A DNA stretch of 21,875 nt from an uncultured Prevotella sp. (GTDB lineage Bacteria; Bacteroidota; Bacteroidia; Bacteroidales; Bacteroidaceae): the NCBI GenBank assembly GCA_905373605.1, contig CAJPTO010000025.1, positions 1 to 21,875 of the forward strand, in the 5' to 3' direction. This document shows positions 8,020 through 14,577 of the stretch, piece by piece. A program made the position numbers and the translations under genes. Position 1 is the stretch's first letter. Every line of letters starts with the position of its first letter. The notes under the pieces are model-generated. The model searched no databases. It saw only the letters and a program-made list of their open reading frames with translations, and was not told where the DNA came from.

Positions 8020-8652
8020 TTAGATGTAATATTCGGCAGCATCCACCAAGCCGGCACGCAAAGCATACTTAGTGGCTTCGTGTATATTGTTCACTTTCAG
8101 TTTGCGAAAGATGTTTTTGCGGTGCGTGTTGATGGTATGGAAGCTCGAAAAGCGTTTCTCGGCAATCTCTTTCGTGGTAAATCCCAGGGCGATGTCGCGC
8201 AAAATCTCCGTTTCAGTCTTGGTAAGTTTGGCGTCTTCCTCCACCATTTGCTGTTCGTTTGCCATTTGCACGAGCGGCAGGTAGAGATATTGCTCACCCA
8301 GTAGCGTTTTGTTCATTGCCGTTTTGATGTCATCAAGTGGCGCATCTTTGGCTAACAGTCCAAAGCGCGTTGAAGAAGCCAAGGCCATCCGCACAAAGTC
8401 GGCGGATAGTTCTTCGCTGAAGAAGAGCCATTGCACGGCCTTGAACCGCTGTTGCCAAACAAGCAGTTCTTCAAAGCCAGTGAAATCGAACAGTGTATAA
8501 TCTATCACCACCGCCGCTTGCCGTTGCTTTTCCAGCAATTGTGCGAGTGTGGCCTTATCGTGAGCAACGGCAATGTCGCCCACTTCCATTTCTTTGCATA
8601 GCCACAGTAGGCCAGCGCACGTTATGTCTTGGTTGTCGCAGAGAATAAGCAT
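8020..8652 (-). CDS. NarL/LuxR-type response regulator
   Basis: A 210-aa two-domain transcription regulator. The N-terminal receiver (1-120) has the phospho-acceptor aspartate in AAVVIDY (D51), switch serine S79 and conserved lysine in LLAKDAP (K102). Of the usual acidic pair, one is present (D6) and the other is Asn (N7). The C-terminal LuxR helix-turn-helix (143-205) reads LTKTETEILRDIALGFTTKE onward, with the recognition helix near TINTHRKNIFRKL. No sensor kinase gene is adjacent, so it is an orphan within this window. Its upstream region is entirely made of tandem 53-bp repeats. Target genes are unknown. Confidence 0.85.
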   Translation of the reverse strand: MLILCDNQDITCAGLLWLCKEMEVGDIAVAHDKATLAQLLEKQRQAAVVIDYTLFDFTGFEELLVWQQRFKAVQWLFFSEELSADFVRMALASSTRFGLLAKDAPLDDIKTAMNKTLLGEQYLYLPLVQMANEQQMVEEDAKLTKTETEILRDIALGFTTKEIAEKRFSSFHTINTHRKNIFRKLKVNNIHEATKYALRAGLVDAAEYYI

Positions 8653-8654
8653 CG

Positions 8655-8807
8655 TTTAAAGGTGAAAGAATAGGAAAGGTGAAAGGGTGAAAAAATGGCT
8701 AACGCCATTTAAAGGTGAAAGAATAGGAAAGGTGAAAGGGTGAAAAAATGGCTAATGCCATTTAAAGGTGGAAGAATAGGAAAGGTGAAAGGGTGAAAAA
8801 ATGGCTA
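8655..8807. repeat. Three tandem copies of a 53-bp repeat
   Basis: Units begin at 8655, 8708 and 8761, each starting TTTAAAGGTGAAAGAATAGG and ending near ATGGCTAACGCCA. The first two differ at one position (AACGCC/AATGCC); the third has a G in place of A near its start and diverges after ATGGCTA. The array begins two bases upstream of the response regulator start codon, so any promoter for that gene must lie within or beyond it. The remaining gap to 9060 holds the dispersed repeats and the rpsP terminator listed separately. Confidence 0.95.
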
Positions 8808-8810
8808 CCA

Positions 8811-8884
8811 CCTTTTATGCAACCACTCAACATTATTGATATGTCCTTTTGTCCTTCTGTCAAAAGCGCATGTGTTTATGTCAA
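8811..8884. repeat. Dispersed intergenic repeat, copy A
   Basis: Contains the shared core ATATGTCCTTTTGT-CTTCTGTCAAAAG and the tail CATGTGTTTATGTCAA. It is preceded by AAAAATGGCTA, which is also the end of the 53-bp unit. Copy C carries the same core and tail; copy B carries the core. Confidence 0.9.
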
Positions 8885-8916
8885 GATGGTTGCAAAAGAC
8901 GTAAAAATGGCTAACG

Positions 8917-8970
8917 CCTTTTATGCAACCTCACGACATTAACGATATGTCCTTTTGTTCTTCTGTCAAA
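8917..8970. repeat. Dispersed intergenic repeat, copy B
   Basis: Shares CCTTTTATGCAACC with copy A and ACGATATGTCCTTTTGTTCT with copy C. It is preceded by AAAAATGGCTAACGCC (about 8902-8918), the same tail as in the 53-bp units. The tail of A and C is missing; instead a second short CTTCTGTTCTTCTGTCA (8974-8990) leads into the rpsP terminator. Confidence 0.9.
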
Positions 8971-8988
8971 GCCCTTCTGTTCTTCTGT

Positions 8989-9032
8989 CAAAAAAACAAA
9001 GAGGGACATGCATTCATCTTGCATATCCCTCT
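8989..9032 (-). terminator. Intrinsic terminator of rpsP
   Basis: Arms at 9000-9012 and 9020-9032 form a 13-bp stem with one mismatch (C9007/A9025) and a 7-base loop. On the minus strand the stem is followed by TTTGTTTTTTT, a good U-tract. It starts about 28 bases past the rpsP stop codon. Confidence 0.9.
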
Positions 9033-9060
9033 CGTGTTTTGTTTGTTAAGACAATAGTCT

Positions 9061-9564
9061 TTATGCTTCAGCGGGAGCCTCGGCAGCCTCTTGTGCAGCA
9101 GCTTCGGCAGCTTTCTTTTCGTTCACCTTCTTAGCGATAGCGGCATTGATGCCCTTTTCAGCTTCCAGCCTCTTAGCTTCAAGGTCTTTCTTAGCCTTAG
9201 CCTCGTTGTTGCGCACAGCTTCGTTGCCCTTGTTCTTCTCTTCTTTCCAAGCATCGAACTTCTTTTGGGCGGCAGCCTCGTCGAATGCGCCTTTCTTAAC
9301 GCCACCGCGCAGGTGCTTCATCAAGTAAACGCCTTCGCCCTTGAGGATATTGCGAACAGTGTCTGTGGGTTGTGCGCCACATTCCACCCAATGCAGGGCG
9401 CGTTCGAAATTCAAATCTACGGTAGCGGGATTGGTGTTAGGGTTGTAAGTACCAATCTTCTCAGTAAATTTACCATCACGTGGTGCTCTTGCGTCGGCGA
9501 TAACGATGCCATAGAAAGCATATCCCTTACGGCCGCCGCGTTGTAATCTGATTTTTGTTGCCAT
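9061..9564 (-). CDS. rpsP: 30S ribosomal protein S16 with C-terminal extension
   Basis: A 167-aa small-subunit ribosomal protein. The S16 core covers the first 80 or so residues: MATKIRLQRGGRK, then YAFYGIVIADARAPRDGKF and EKIGTYNP. The start is placed at MATK because the longer open frame upstream overlaps the promoter box and is not S16-like. The last 75 residues are an Ala/Lys/Glu-rich, probably helical tail ending EAPAEA. S16 in many bacteria is 80-90 aa; a long tail is usual in Bacteroidetes. The gene stands alone, without rimM, trmD or rplS, and has its own promoter box (9628-9635) and terminator (8989-9032). Confidence 0.95.
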   Translation of the reverse strand: MATKIRLQRGGRKGYAFYGIVIADARAPRDGKFTEKIGTYNPNTNPATVDLNFERALHWVECGAQPTDTVRNILKGEGVYLMKHLRGGVKKGAFDEAAAQKKFDAWKEEKNKGNEAVRNNEAKAKKDLEAKRLEAEKGINAAIAKKVNEKKAAEAAAQEAAEAPAEA

Positions 9565-9627
9565 TGTGCAAATTAAAAATATGTATTGAGGTTTGAATTT
9601 TATGCCGTCAACTCGTGACAGCGGCTG

Positions 9628-9635
9628 CAAAGGTA
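9628..9635 (-). promoter_or_regulatory. -7 box of the rpsP promoter
   Basis: The minus strand reads TACCTTTG, a full match to TAnnTTTG, about 63 bases upstream of the rpsP ATG. A TTG lies 22 bases further upstream, slightly beyond the usual spacing of about 19. Confidence 0.6.
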
Positions 9636-9714
9636 CACATATTTTTCTGATTATGAGCAACGAAGAGTGATTTTTTTAGTTGTTATGTAGTGAAGAAGTG
9701 TACAACAGGTGATT

Positions 9715-9769
9715 AGGAGTTAAGTAGTTAAGGTGATAAGTGGTTAAGGAGTTAAGTAGTTAAGGTGAT
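9715..9769. repeat. Exact 23-bp direct repeat
   Basis: The same 23 bases, starting AGGAGTTAAGTAGTTAAGG, occur at 9715-9737 and 9747-9769, with a 9-base spacer of similar sequence (period 32). Confidence 0.9.
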
Positions 9770-9799
9770 TAAGAGTTGAGGAGCGAAAGTTGGAAAACG

Positions 9800-9872
9800 C
9801 TTTTGTACAACCTCACTTCATAAACGATATGTCCTTTTGTTCTTCTGTCAAAAGAACATGTGTTTATGTCAA
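9800..9872. repeat. Dispersed intergenic repeat, copy C
   Basis: Third copy, on the other side of rpsP about 0.9 kb from copies A and B and in the same orientation. It shares ACGATATGTCCTTTTGTTCT with B and the tail CATGTGTTTATGTCAA with A. Confidence 0.9.
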
Positions 9873-10046
9873 AAACTGAAAAGAGGCCTACCCCCGCCAA
9901 GATATTTGCCTTGCAGAAATCAGAAATATTTTTACAAAACGTCATTTCTTCACGCACCATTCTAGCATTTTTCTAGGCCTCAAAACCATCAAAACACATA
10001 CATTTACTTGTTGTTCAGATGCACTTTTGGCAGCAACACCAACATA

Positions 10047-10069
10047 AAATGATGCATTTTGCATCATTT
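10047..10069. repeat. Hairpin with a 10-bp perfect stem
   Basis: AAATGATGCA (10047-10056), a TTT loop, and TGCATCATTT (10060-10069). No U-tract follows on either side long enough to call a terminator with confidence. Confidence 0.75.
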
Positions 10070-10225
10070 AGCTTTGCTAGATCATTCCCTTTGTGTGTTT
10101 TTTAATCGGTGTTTTTGTCAATTCTCCCGTCCGTTTCATGCCATTCAGCGTACCTTTGTACGTCTAAAACAACACCCTTTTCATTCATTATCCTGCTTTT
10201 TGATGCATTTAGCCATGCAAAGTGT

Positions 10226-10301
10226 ATGAAAAAGCAAGGCTAAGTGCCGCATTTAGCATGGCTTTTTCATGCAAAAAGCACGGCTATTTGCGGCACTTAG
10301 C
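10226..10301. repeat. Interlocking inverted repeats
   Basis: Two perfect inverted pairs overlap: ATGAAAAAGC (10226-10235) with GCTTTTTCAT (10261-10270), and GCTAAGTGCCGC (10239-10250) with GCGGCACTTAGC (10290-10301). The pairs cross, so they form alternative structures or a pseudoknot, not one nested stem. Related words (GCATTTAGC, AAAAAGCA, GCTAAAAGC) recur through 10200-10335. Confidence 0.8.
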
Positions 10302-10735
10302 ACATGTTCTGTGCTAAAAGCAAGCTAAAAGCGGCAAAATGGCGTGCCAGATGCCGCTTCTCGCTCCTCACTTCCTCACATTAACCCCATACGAGAAATG
10401 ATTTTTTGCAGCCGATGGGTAATTTTTGGCGCGCGTGGGCAGCCATAATGTTAAAATCTGTACCGAAATTTTTACTTTTCAAGTGCTAAAGCCAGGCTAT
10501 ACATCACTGCCACGCCATTTGAACTCGCACAGGGCATCATGCGCAAGGAAAACGAAAGAACAACATCAACAGCTAAATAATAAAAAGGAAATGAACTCTT
10601 GCGTGGAATTTTTAGAACCAGCCTTTAACCATAACGCCATAACTCCTTAGCCGACTTAACGCCTCATACGTGCTTAACGCCATAGAAAAAACACAGATTA
10701 ACATCAAACATCCCCATCATTGCGTAAATTATTCG

Positions 10736-10743
10736 TAACTTTG
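10736..10743 (+). promoter_or_regulatory. -7 box upstream of the lipoprotein gene
   Basis: TAACTTTG fits TAnnTTTG and lies 22 bases before the start codon at 10766. The nearest upstream TTG (10720-10722) is only 13 bases away, so the -33 element is unclear. Confidence 0.5.
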
Positions 10744-10765
10744 CACATTATCACGAAACAGAAAC

Positions 10766-11566
10766 ATGAAACAAATACTCATCGCTTTCGCCGTTGCCCT
10801 TGTGGCTCTTGCCGCTTGTAAAGGCAAAGTGGGCACTACGGCCAAGGTCGAAGGAATGGAGTTTGACAGCATTGTGGTAGACACCACCGTGGCATTGACC
10901 AGCGATAAGCTTTCGCCGCTATGCAGAGTGACGCTCAATGTGCAGTATGCCAAGGGCAATAACGCGGACAAAATAAACAATGCTCTGCTCCACTCGGGCA
11001 TCCTTATGCCCGACTACCTGGCTCTTTCCAACCAAAAGTTTGGCATGAAACAGGCGGTCGACTCGTTCGTGAATAGGCTCGTTAACGACTATAAGGCCGA
11101 TTATGCCCCCTTGTTCCGTCAGGATAGGCAGCATCCCAATTCCTATAACTACGAGTATAAGGTGAAAACCAATACCAGGAATGGGGCAGAGGGCATCGTG
11201 ATTTATACCGCCAAGGTTTACACTTACGGCGGCGGAGAACACGGGATTAACCAAACGCTGCTGCGAAACATCGACATGGCTACGGGCCGTGTGCTGCAAC
11301 TGCAAGATGTCTTTGTGCCGGGTTACGAGCCTACGCTGAAAGAACTGCTGCTTAAGAAAGTGGGCGAGCGATTTGATTGCGACGGACTGGACGAACTTTC
11401 TAAGAAAGACGTGTTTGCCGATGGGCATGTTTATGTGCCTTACAACTTCGCCATCGACGACGATAGCTTCACCTTTGTCTATTGCGAAGACGAGATTGCA
11501 CCGCACGCCGTGGGCGAAATCAGCGTGACGTTGAGCCGAAGAGAATTGAGTGGGATTTTGAAATAA
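10766..11566 (+). CDS. Lipoprotein with DUF3298 / RsiV-like domain
   Basis: A 266-aa predicted lipoprotein. The signal peptide ends in a lipobox, ALAAC, with lipidation at C18. The body resembles the DUF4163/DUF3298 module found in anti-sigma factor RsiV and many Bacteroidetes lipoproteins: TYGGGEHG near 151-158 (family form GGAH), NIDMATGRVLQLQDVF near 169-184, and the C-terminal FVYCEDEIAPHAVGEISV near 236-253. No sigma-factor-binding N-terminal region is present, so this is a stand-alone version with unknown ligand; RsiV itself binds lysozyme. rsmG follows 96 bp downstream on the same strand. Confidence 0.75.
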   Translation: MKQILIAFAVALVALAACKGKVGTTAKVEGMEFDSIVVDTTVALTSDKLSPLCRVTLNVQYAKGNNADKINNALLHSGILMPDYLALSNQKFGMKQAVDSFVNRLVNDYKADYAPLFRQDRQHPNSYNYEYKVKTNTRNGAEGIVIYTAKVYTYGGGEHGINQTLLRNIDMATGRVLQLQDVFVPGYEPTLKELLLKKVGERFDCDGLDELSKKDVFADGHVYVPYNFAIDDDSFTFVYCEDEIAPHAVGEISVTLSRRELSGILK

Positions 11567-11662
11567 CAGGCCGCTTTCCATGCAATGGCTTCCCGAACGC
11601 CAACATGTGCAGGCCTAAGCGAACGGACAAGGGCGAATAAACCCTTTGAACAAAAAAGAACA

Positions 11663-12283
11663 ATGGACGAGATACGAAGATATTTTACCGAACTGACTGC
11701 CGAACAGCAAGAACAACTGGCACAACTTGGCGAGCTTTACCGCACATGGAACGAACGCATCAACGTGGTTTCGCGCAAAGACATCGACAATCTTTACCTT
11801 CACCACGTGCTTCACTCGCTGGCCATCGCCAAGTATGTGCAGTTTAAGCCCGGTACAAGCGTGCTCGACTTCGGCACGGGTGGCGGTTTTCCCGGCATTC
11901 CGCTGGCCATTGTGTTCCCCCAATGCAGCTTTAAGCTGATTGACCGCACGGCAAAGAAGATACGTGTGACGCAGGCTGTGGCCGAGGCCGTGGGCTTGAA
12001 GAATGTTACGGCCGAACAATTGTCGGGAGAAGAGGAACGCGGCTCCTACGATTTCGTGGTGAGCCGTGCCGTGATGCCCTTGCCCGAACTGATGAAAATC
12101 GTGAAGAAGAACATCGCTCGTGAACAAAACAACGCCCTGCCTAACGGACTTATCTGCCTGAAAGGCGGAAACCTGGAGGCCGAAACGCGAACGGTGAAGA
12201 AAATTGTGGACATAACGCCCGTGTCAAACTGGTTTGATGATGCGTGGTTCAAAGAAAAAAACGTGGTGTATGTGCCCATGTAG
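11663..12283 (+). CDS. rsmG: 16S rRNA (guanine-527-N7)-methyltransferase
   Basis: A 206-aa SAM-dependent methyltransferase that modifies G527 of 16S rRNA (GidB family). Seen: the helical N-terminal cap starting MDEIRRYFTELT; YRTWNERINVVSRKDID near 30-46; the SAM-binding loop VLDFGTGGGFPGIPLAI near 71-87; the acidic/adenine site FKLIDRTAKKI; and the catalytic-face motif VVSRAVMPLPEL near 131-142. The start at 11663 is chosen because RsmG proteins begin at this point; the longer open frame adds 26 unrelated residues. A normal housekeeping gene, near average length for the family. Confidence 0.92.
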   Translation: MDEIRRYFTELTAEQQEQLAQLGELYRTWNERINVVSRKDIDNLYLHHVLHSLAIAKYVQFKPGTSVLDFGTGGGFPGIPLAIVFPQCSFKLIDRTAKKIRVTQAVAEAVGLKNVTAEQLSGEEERGSYDFVVSRAVMPLPELMKIVKKNIAREQNNALPNGLICLKGGNLEAETRTVKKIVDITPVSNWFDDAWFKEKNVVYVPM

Positions 12284-12306
12284 ATAGGGCTGCACCAGCT
12301 GTCATG

Positions 12307-12345
12307 CGGTTGCCGAGGTTCTTTTTTCGCCTTGGTTAGCAACCG
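12307..12345. other. Hairpin downstream of rsmG
   Basis: CGGTTGC (12307-12313) pairs with GCAACCG (12339-12345), with a weaker inner stem (CGAGG with CCTTG) and a T-rich loop. No U-tract follows, so termination is possible but not certain. Confidence 0.4.
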
Positions 12346-12390
12346 AATTTGCCGAATGTGCAAAACAAGAACGCAAAACGATTAATAAGA

Positions 12391-13035
12391 ATGTTGAAGA
12401 TACATACCATAACATGCAACATGTTGCAAGAAAATTGCTATGTTGTGTCCGACGAAACGAACGAATGCTGCATCATTGATTGCGGCGCGTTCTTCGAGAA
12501 AGATAAGTCGGCCCTTACAAAATACATTGCCGACAACCAGCTTTCGCCTCGCCGACTGTTGGCAACGCATGGCCATGTGGACCATAACTTGGGCAATGCC
12601 TTTGTGTTTGCCACCTACGGACTGCGCCCTGAGGTGCACGAAGCCGACCGCGAGCTGCTTGACCAGCTGCCCGAACAGGCCGCTTACTTGCTGAACATGC
12701 CGCTGGAAGAGGAGCAACCGCCCGTGGAACGCTATTTCACCGAGGCCGACACCATCACTTGGGGCAACCATTGCTTCACCATCATCCACACGCCAGGACA
12801 CACCGAGGGCAGTTGTGTGTTTTATTGCGAAGCCGAAGACGTGGCCTTTACAGGCGATACGCTTTTCAGGGGGTCGGTGGGAAGGGTTGACCTTCCTGGT
12901 GGAAGCATGTTTAAGATGATGCAAAGCGTGCGCCACTTGTCGCAATTGCCCGACAAAACGCGCGTGTTTTCGGGGCACGGGCCAGAAACTTCGATAGGAT
13001 ATGAACTGGCACATAACCCGTATTTGGACAGGTAG
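12391..13035 (+). CDS. Metallo-beta-lactamase-fold hydrolase (glyoxalase II-like)
   Basis: A 214-aa soluble hydrolase with a full two-metal site: THGHVDH (H60, H62, D64, H65), the histidine of HTPGHTEGS (H137), the bridging aspartate of FTGDTLF (D156), and a last histidine in SGHGPET (H196). GSVGRVDLPGG (161-171) is typical of the YcbL/GloB branch that hydrolyses thioesters such as S-lactoylglutathione. The C-terminal glutathione-binding domain of classical glyoxalase II is absent, so the substrate is uncertain. Start MLKIHTITCNMLQENCYV is family-like; the 14 residues upstream in frame are not. Confidence 0.85.
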   Translation: MLKIHTITCNMLQENCYVVSDETNECCIIDCGAFFEKDKSALTKYIADNQLSPRRLLATHGHVDHNLGNAFVFATYGLRPEVHEADRELLDQLPEQAAYLLNMPLEEEQPPVERYFTEADTITWGNHCFTIIHTPGHTEGSCVFYCEAEDVAFTGDTLFRGSVGRVDLPGGSMFKMMQSVRHLSQLPDKTRVFSGHGPETSIGYELAHNPYLDR

Positions 13036-13083
13036 AAAGGAGTAAAGGAGTAAGGGGTAAGGTAGTAGGTGGTAAGGTGGTTA
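13036..13083. repeat. Low-complexity GGTAAGG/GGAGTAA tract
   Basis: Purine-rich imperfect repeats (AAAGGAGTAAAGGAGTAAGG, then GGTAAGG-type words, ending GGTTAAG) follow the hydrolase stop codon. They resemble the GTTAAG words at 9715-9769, suggesting the same kind of intergenic sequence. Confidence 0.6.
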
Positions 13084-13175
13084 AGCCAAATGCTTTGCTG
13101 CAATGCGCTGTTCGCTACCTTGTATTCCTAAAGGCATCGAAACACTGTAGCACAGGCACCAACAAAAAACAGCTC

Positions 13176-13748
13176 ATGCACAAAGAAGAGACAGAAAAAA
13201 TAATACTTGGCATCGACCCTGGCACCACCGTTATGGGCTACGGCGTTATCCGTGTGGTGGGGAAAAAGGCGCAAATGGTGGCTATGGGCGTTATCGACTT
13301 GCGCAAGATGCCCGACCCTTATTTGCGGTTGGGGCACATCTTCGAGCGCGTTTCGGGTATCATCGATGCCTATCTGCCCGACGAATTGGCCATTGAAGCT
13401 CCATTTTTCGGCAAGAATGTGCAGTCGATGTTGAAGCTGGGTAGGGCGCAAGGTGTGGCCATTGCGGCGGCAATTCATCGCGACATACCCATTCACGAGT
13501 ATGCTCCACTGAAGATTAAGATGGCCATAACGGGCCAAGGACAGGCTTCTAAAGAGCAGGTTGCAGGCATGCTGAAGCGCATGTTGAAGCTAACCGATGA
13601 CGACATGCCCAAGTTTATGGATGCAACCGATGCACTGGGTGCAGCCTATTGCCATTTCTTGCAGATGGACAGGCCCGAAACCGACACCAAATATCGGGGG
13701 TGGAAAGACTTTGTGAACCGAAACCAAAACCGCGTTGCAGGGAAATGA
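13176..13748 (+). CDS. ruvC: Crossover junction endodeoxyribonuclease RuvC
   Basis: A 190-aa Holliday-junction resolvase that cuts four-way DNA junctions with the RuvAB motor. The four acidic catalytic residues are present: D14 in LGIDPGTT, E74 in LAIEAPFF, and D149 and D152 in MDATDALGAAYCH. The DNA-contact region NVQSMLKLGRAQGVAI (81-96) is intact. Length is slightly above the usual 160-180 aa. The start MHKEETEKIILGIDPG is chosen over 33 extra upstream residues that are not family-like. No ruvA or ruvB is adjacent. Confidence 0.92.
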   Translation: MHKEETEKIILGIDPGTTVMGYGVIRVVGKKAQMVAMGVIDLRKMPDPYLRLGHIFERVSGIIDAYLPDELAIEAPFFGKNVQSMLKLGRAQGVAIAAAIHRDIPIHEYAPLKIKMAITGQGQASKEQVAGMLKRMLKLTDDDMPKFMDATDALGAAYCHFLQMDRPETDTKYRGWKDFVNRNQNRVAGK

Positions 13749-13945
13749 AGTGCGGTTTTTATGTTCTTGTGCAGGCTTGTTGTGAGGCTGGTCAAGCGAC
13801 GATACGCTTTCTCCGCTCAAAGTTTAGCTTCGCAACATTGCTTTTGCAGCCAATGCACCTATGTGCAACAGCATGTGAAGGTGCAAGGCTGCTCAACTAA
13901 GAAACTCAATAAAATTAGAAGTATAAAAGAAAAAAGTAAACGACA

Positions 13946-14416
13946 ATGAGAAAGATTTTGATGATTGCGCTGATGGCATGCGCCACAGCGTTTACGGCGC
14001 AAGCACAAGACGTGTATAAGCGCATATTAACGGTATCTAAGAAGACGGCAGCCGACAAGAGTAAGAGCCTGCACGTGCGCAAAGTGGCCACATTCAAGGT
14101 GGATGAGCTGAACTATATGGCCATGAAGTCGAAAGAACTGATGCCCGACAGCACCGTTCGCATGCTCGATGTGCAGGCTTATGCCATGCACGAGTTCATC
14201 AACCTGTTTTTCAAACGCTTGTCTGAGGCTAAGAAAAAATCGCAAAAAGAACTCGTCATGGCCCGCTTTAAGAACGCCAGCATCAACAACAGCCGTTTCC
14301 ACGATGCCGACAAAGAACTGGTATTGAGCTATTACGACAACAGCAACTACATGACCCAGTTCTCCCTAGACACCGACTGGGTGAAGGCTTTGGCCGAAAT
14401 ACGCAGCAAGCGATAA
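13946..14416 (+). CDS. Small exported protein of unknown function
   Basis: A 156-aa protein not recognised. Residues 1-20 form a signal peptide (MRKILMIALMACATAFTAQA, cut before Q21). The mature part is about 135 aa, rich in Lys, Ser and charged residues, with predicted helices (FKVDELNYMAMKSKELM and HEFINLFFKRLSEAKKKSQK) and a C-terminal stretch of aromatic/polar residues ending ALAEIRSKR. No repeats or metal motifs are seen. C12 lies inside the hydrophobic segment in a poor lipobox context (LMAC), so secretion as a lipoprotein is less likely. It lies 197 bp after ruvC, last on the plus strand before a strong palindrome. Periplasmic location is inferred. Confidence 0.65.
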   Translation: MRKILMIALMACATAFTAQAQDVYKRILTVSKKTAADKSKSLHVRKVATFKVDELNYMAMKSKELMPDSTVRMLDVQAYAMHEFINLFFKRLSEAKKKSQKELVMARFKNASINNSRFHDADKELVLSYYDNSNYMTQFSLDTDWVKALAEIRSKR

Positions 14417-14447
14417 AGCTTATTCGTACTGTTTTGACACCACTTTA

Positions 14448-14485
14448 ACTTTGCCCTTCCATCACATGTGATGGAAGGGCAAAGT
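14448..14485. terminator. Perfect 38-bp palindrome, probable bidirectional terminator
   Basis: Each arm is 19 bases (ACTTTGCCCTTCCATCACA and its exact complement), centred between 14466 and 14467. It lies between the convergent small exported protein gene (ends 14416) and the last large minus-strand gene (ends 14578). A weaker hairpin GTGCCA-GCTT-TGGCAC is at 14504-14519. No clear U-tract is present, so termination is inferred from strength and position. Confidence 0.7.
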
Positions 14486-14577
14486 GTTGGGTGCGTTTAG
14501 TTGGTGCCAGCTTTGGCACAACAAATCAGGCAACAGGAGATAGAAGGTGCTAGAGAATTTGTATCTAACCCCAAGAA

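Larger units (their letters stand above)
9565..10765. other. 1.2-kb intergenic region rich in repeats and hairpins, no convincing gene
   Basis: Between the divergent rpsP and the lipoprotein gene there is no open frame with a recognisable product. It holds the rpsP promoter box, a 23-bp direct repeat (9715-9769), dispersed repeat copy C (9800-9872), a 10-bp hairpin (10047-10069) and nested inverted repeats (10226-10301). From 10330 to 10735 I see nothing further. Short open frames at 9769-9960 (minus) and 10426-10650 (plus) look fortuitous. A structured RNA cannot be excluded. Confidence 0.6.

Noticed and set aside
8655..8807. Possible CRISPR array in the 53-bp repeats or in the 22-bp repeats at 21518-21635
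   Set aside because: Units are directly adjacent with no unique spacers, and no cas genes are present.
9769..9960. 63-aa minus-strand open frame
   Set aside because: It runs through dispersed repeat copy C and has no family-like features.
10226..10301. Possible insertion-sequence ends
   Set aside because: The inverted repeats are tens of bases apart and enclose no transposase or remnant; no target-site duplication was seen.
10426..10650. 74-aa plus-strand open frame
   Set aside because: No signal, motif or start context; composition does not look coding.
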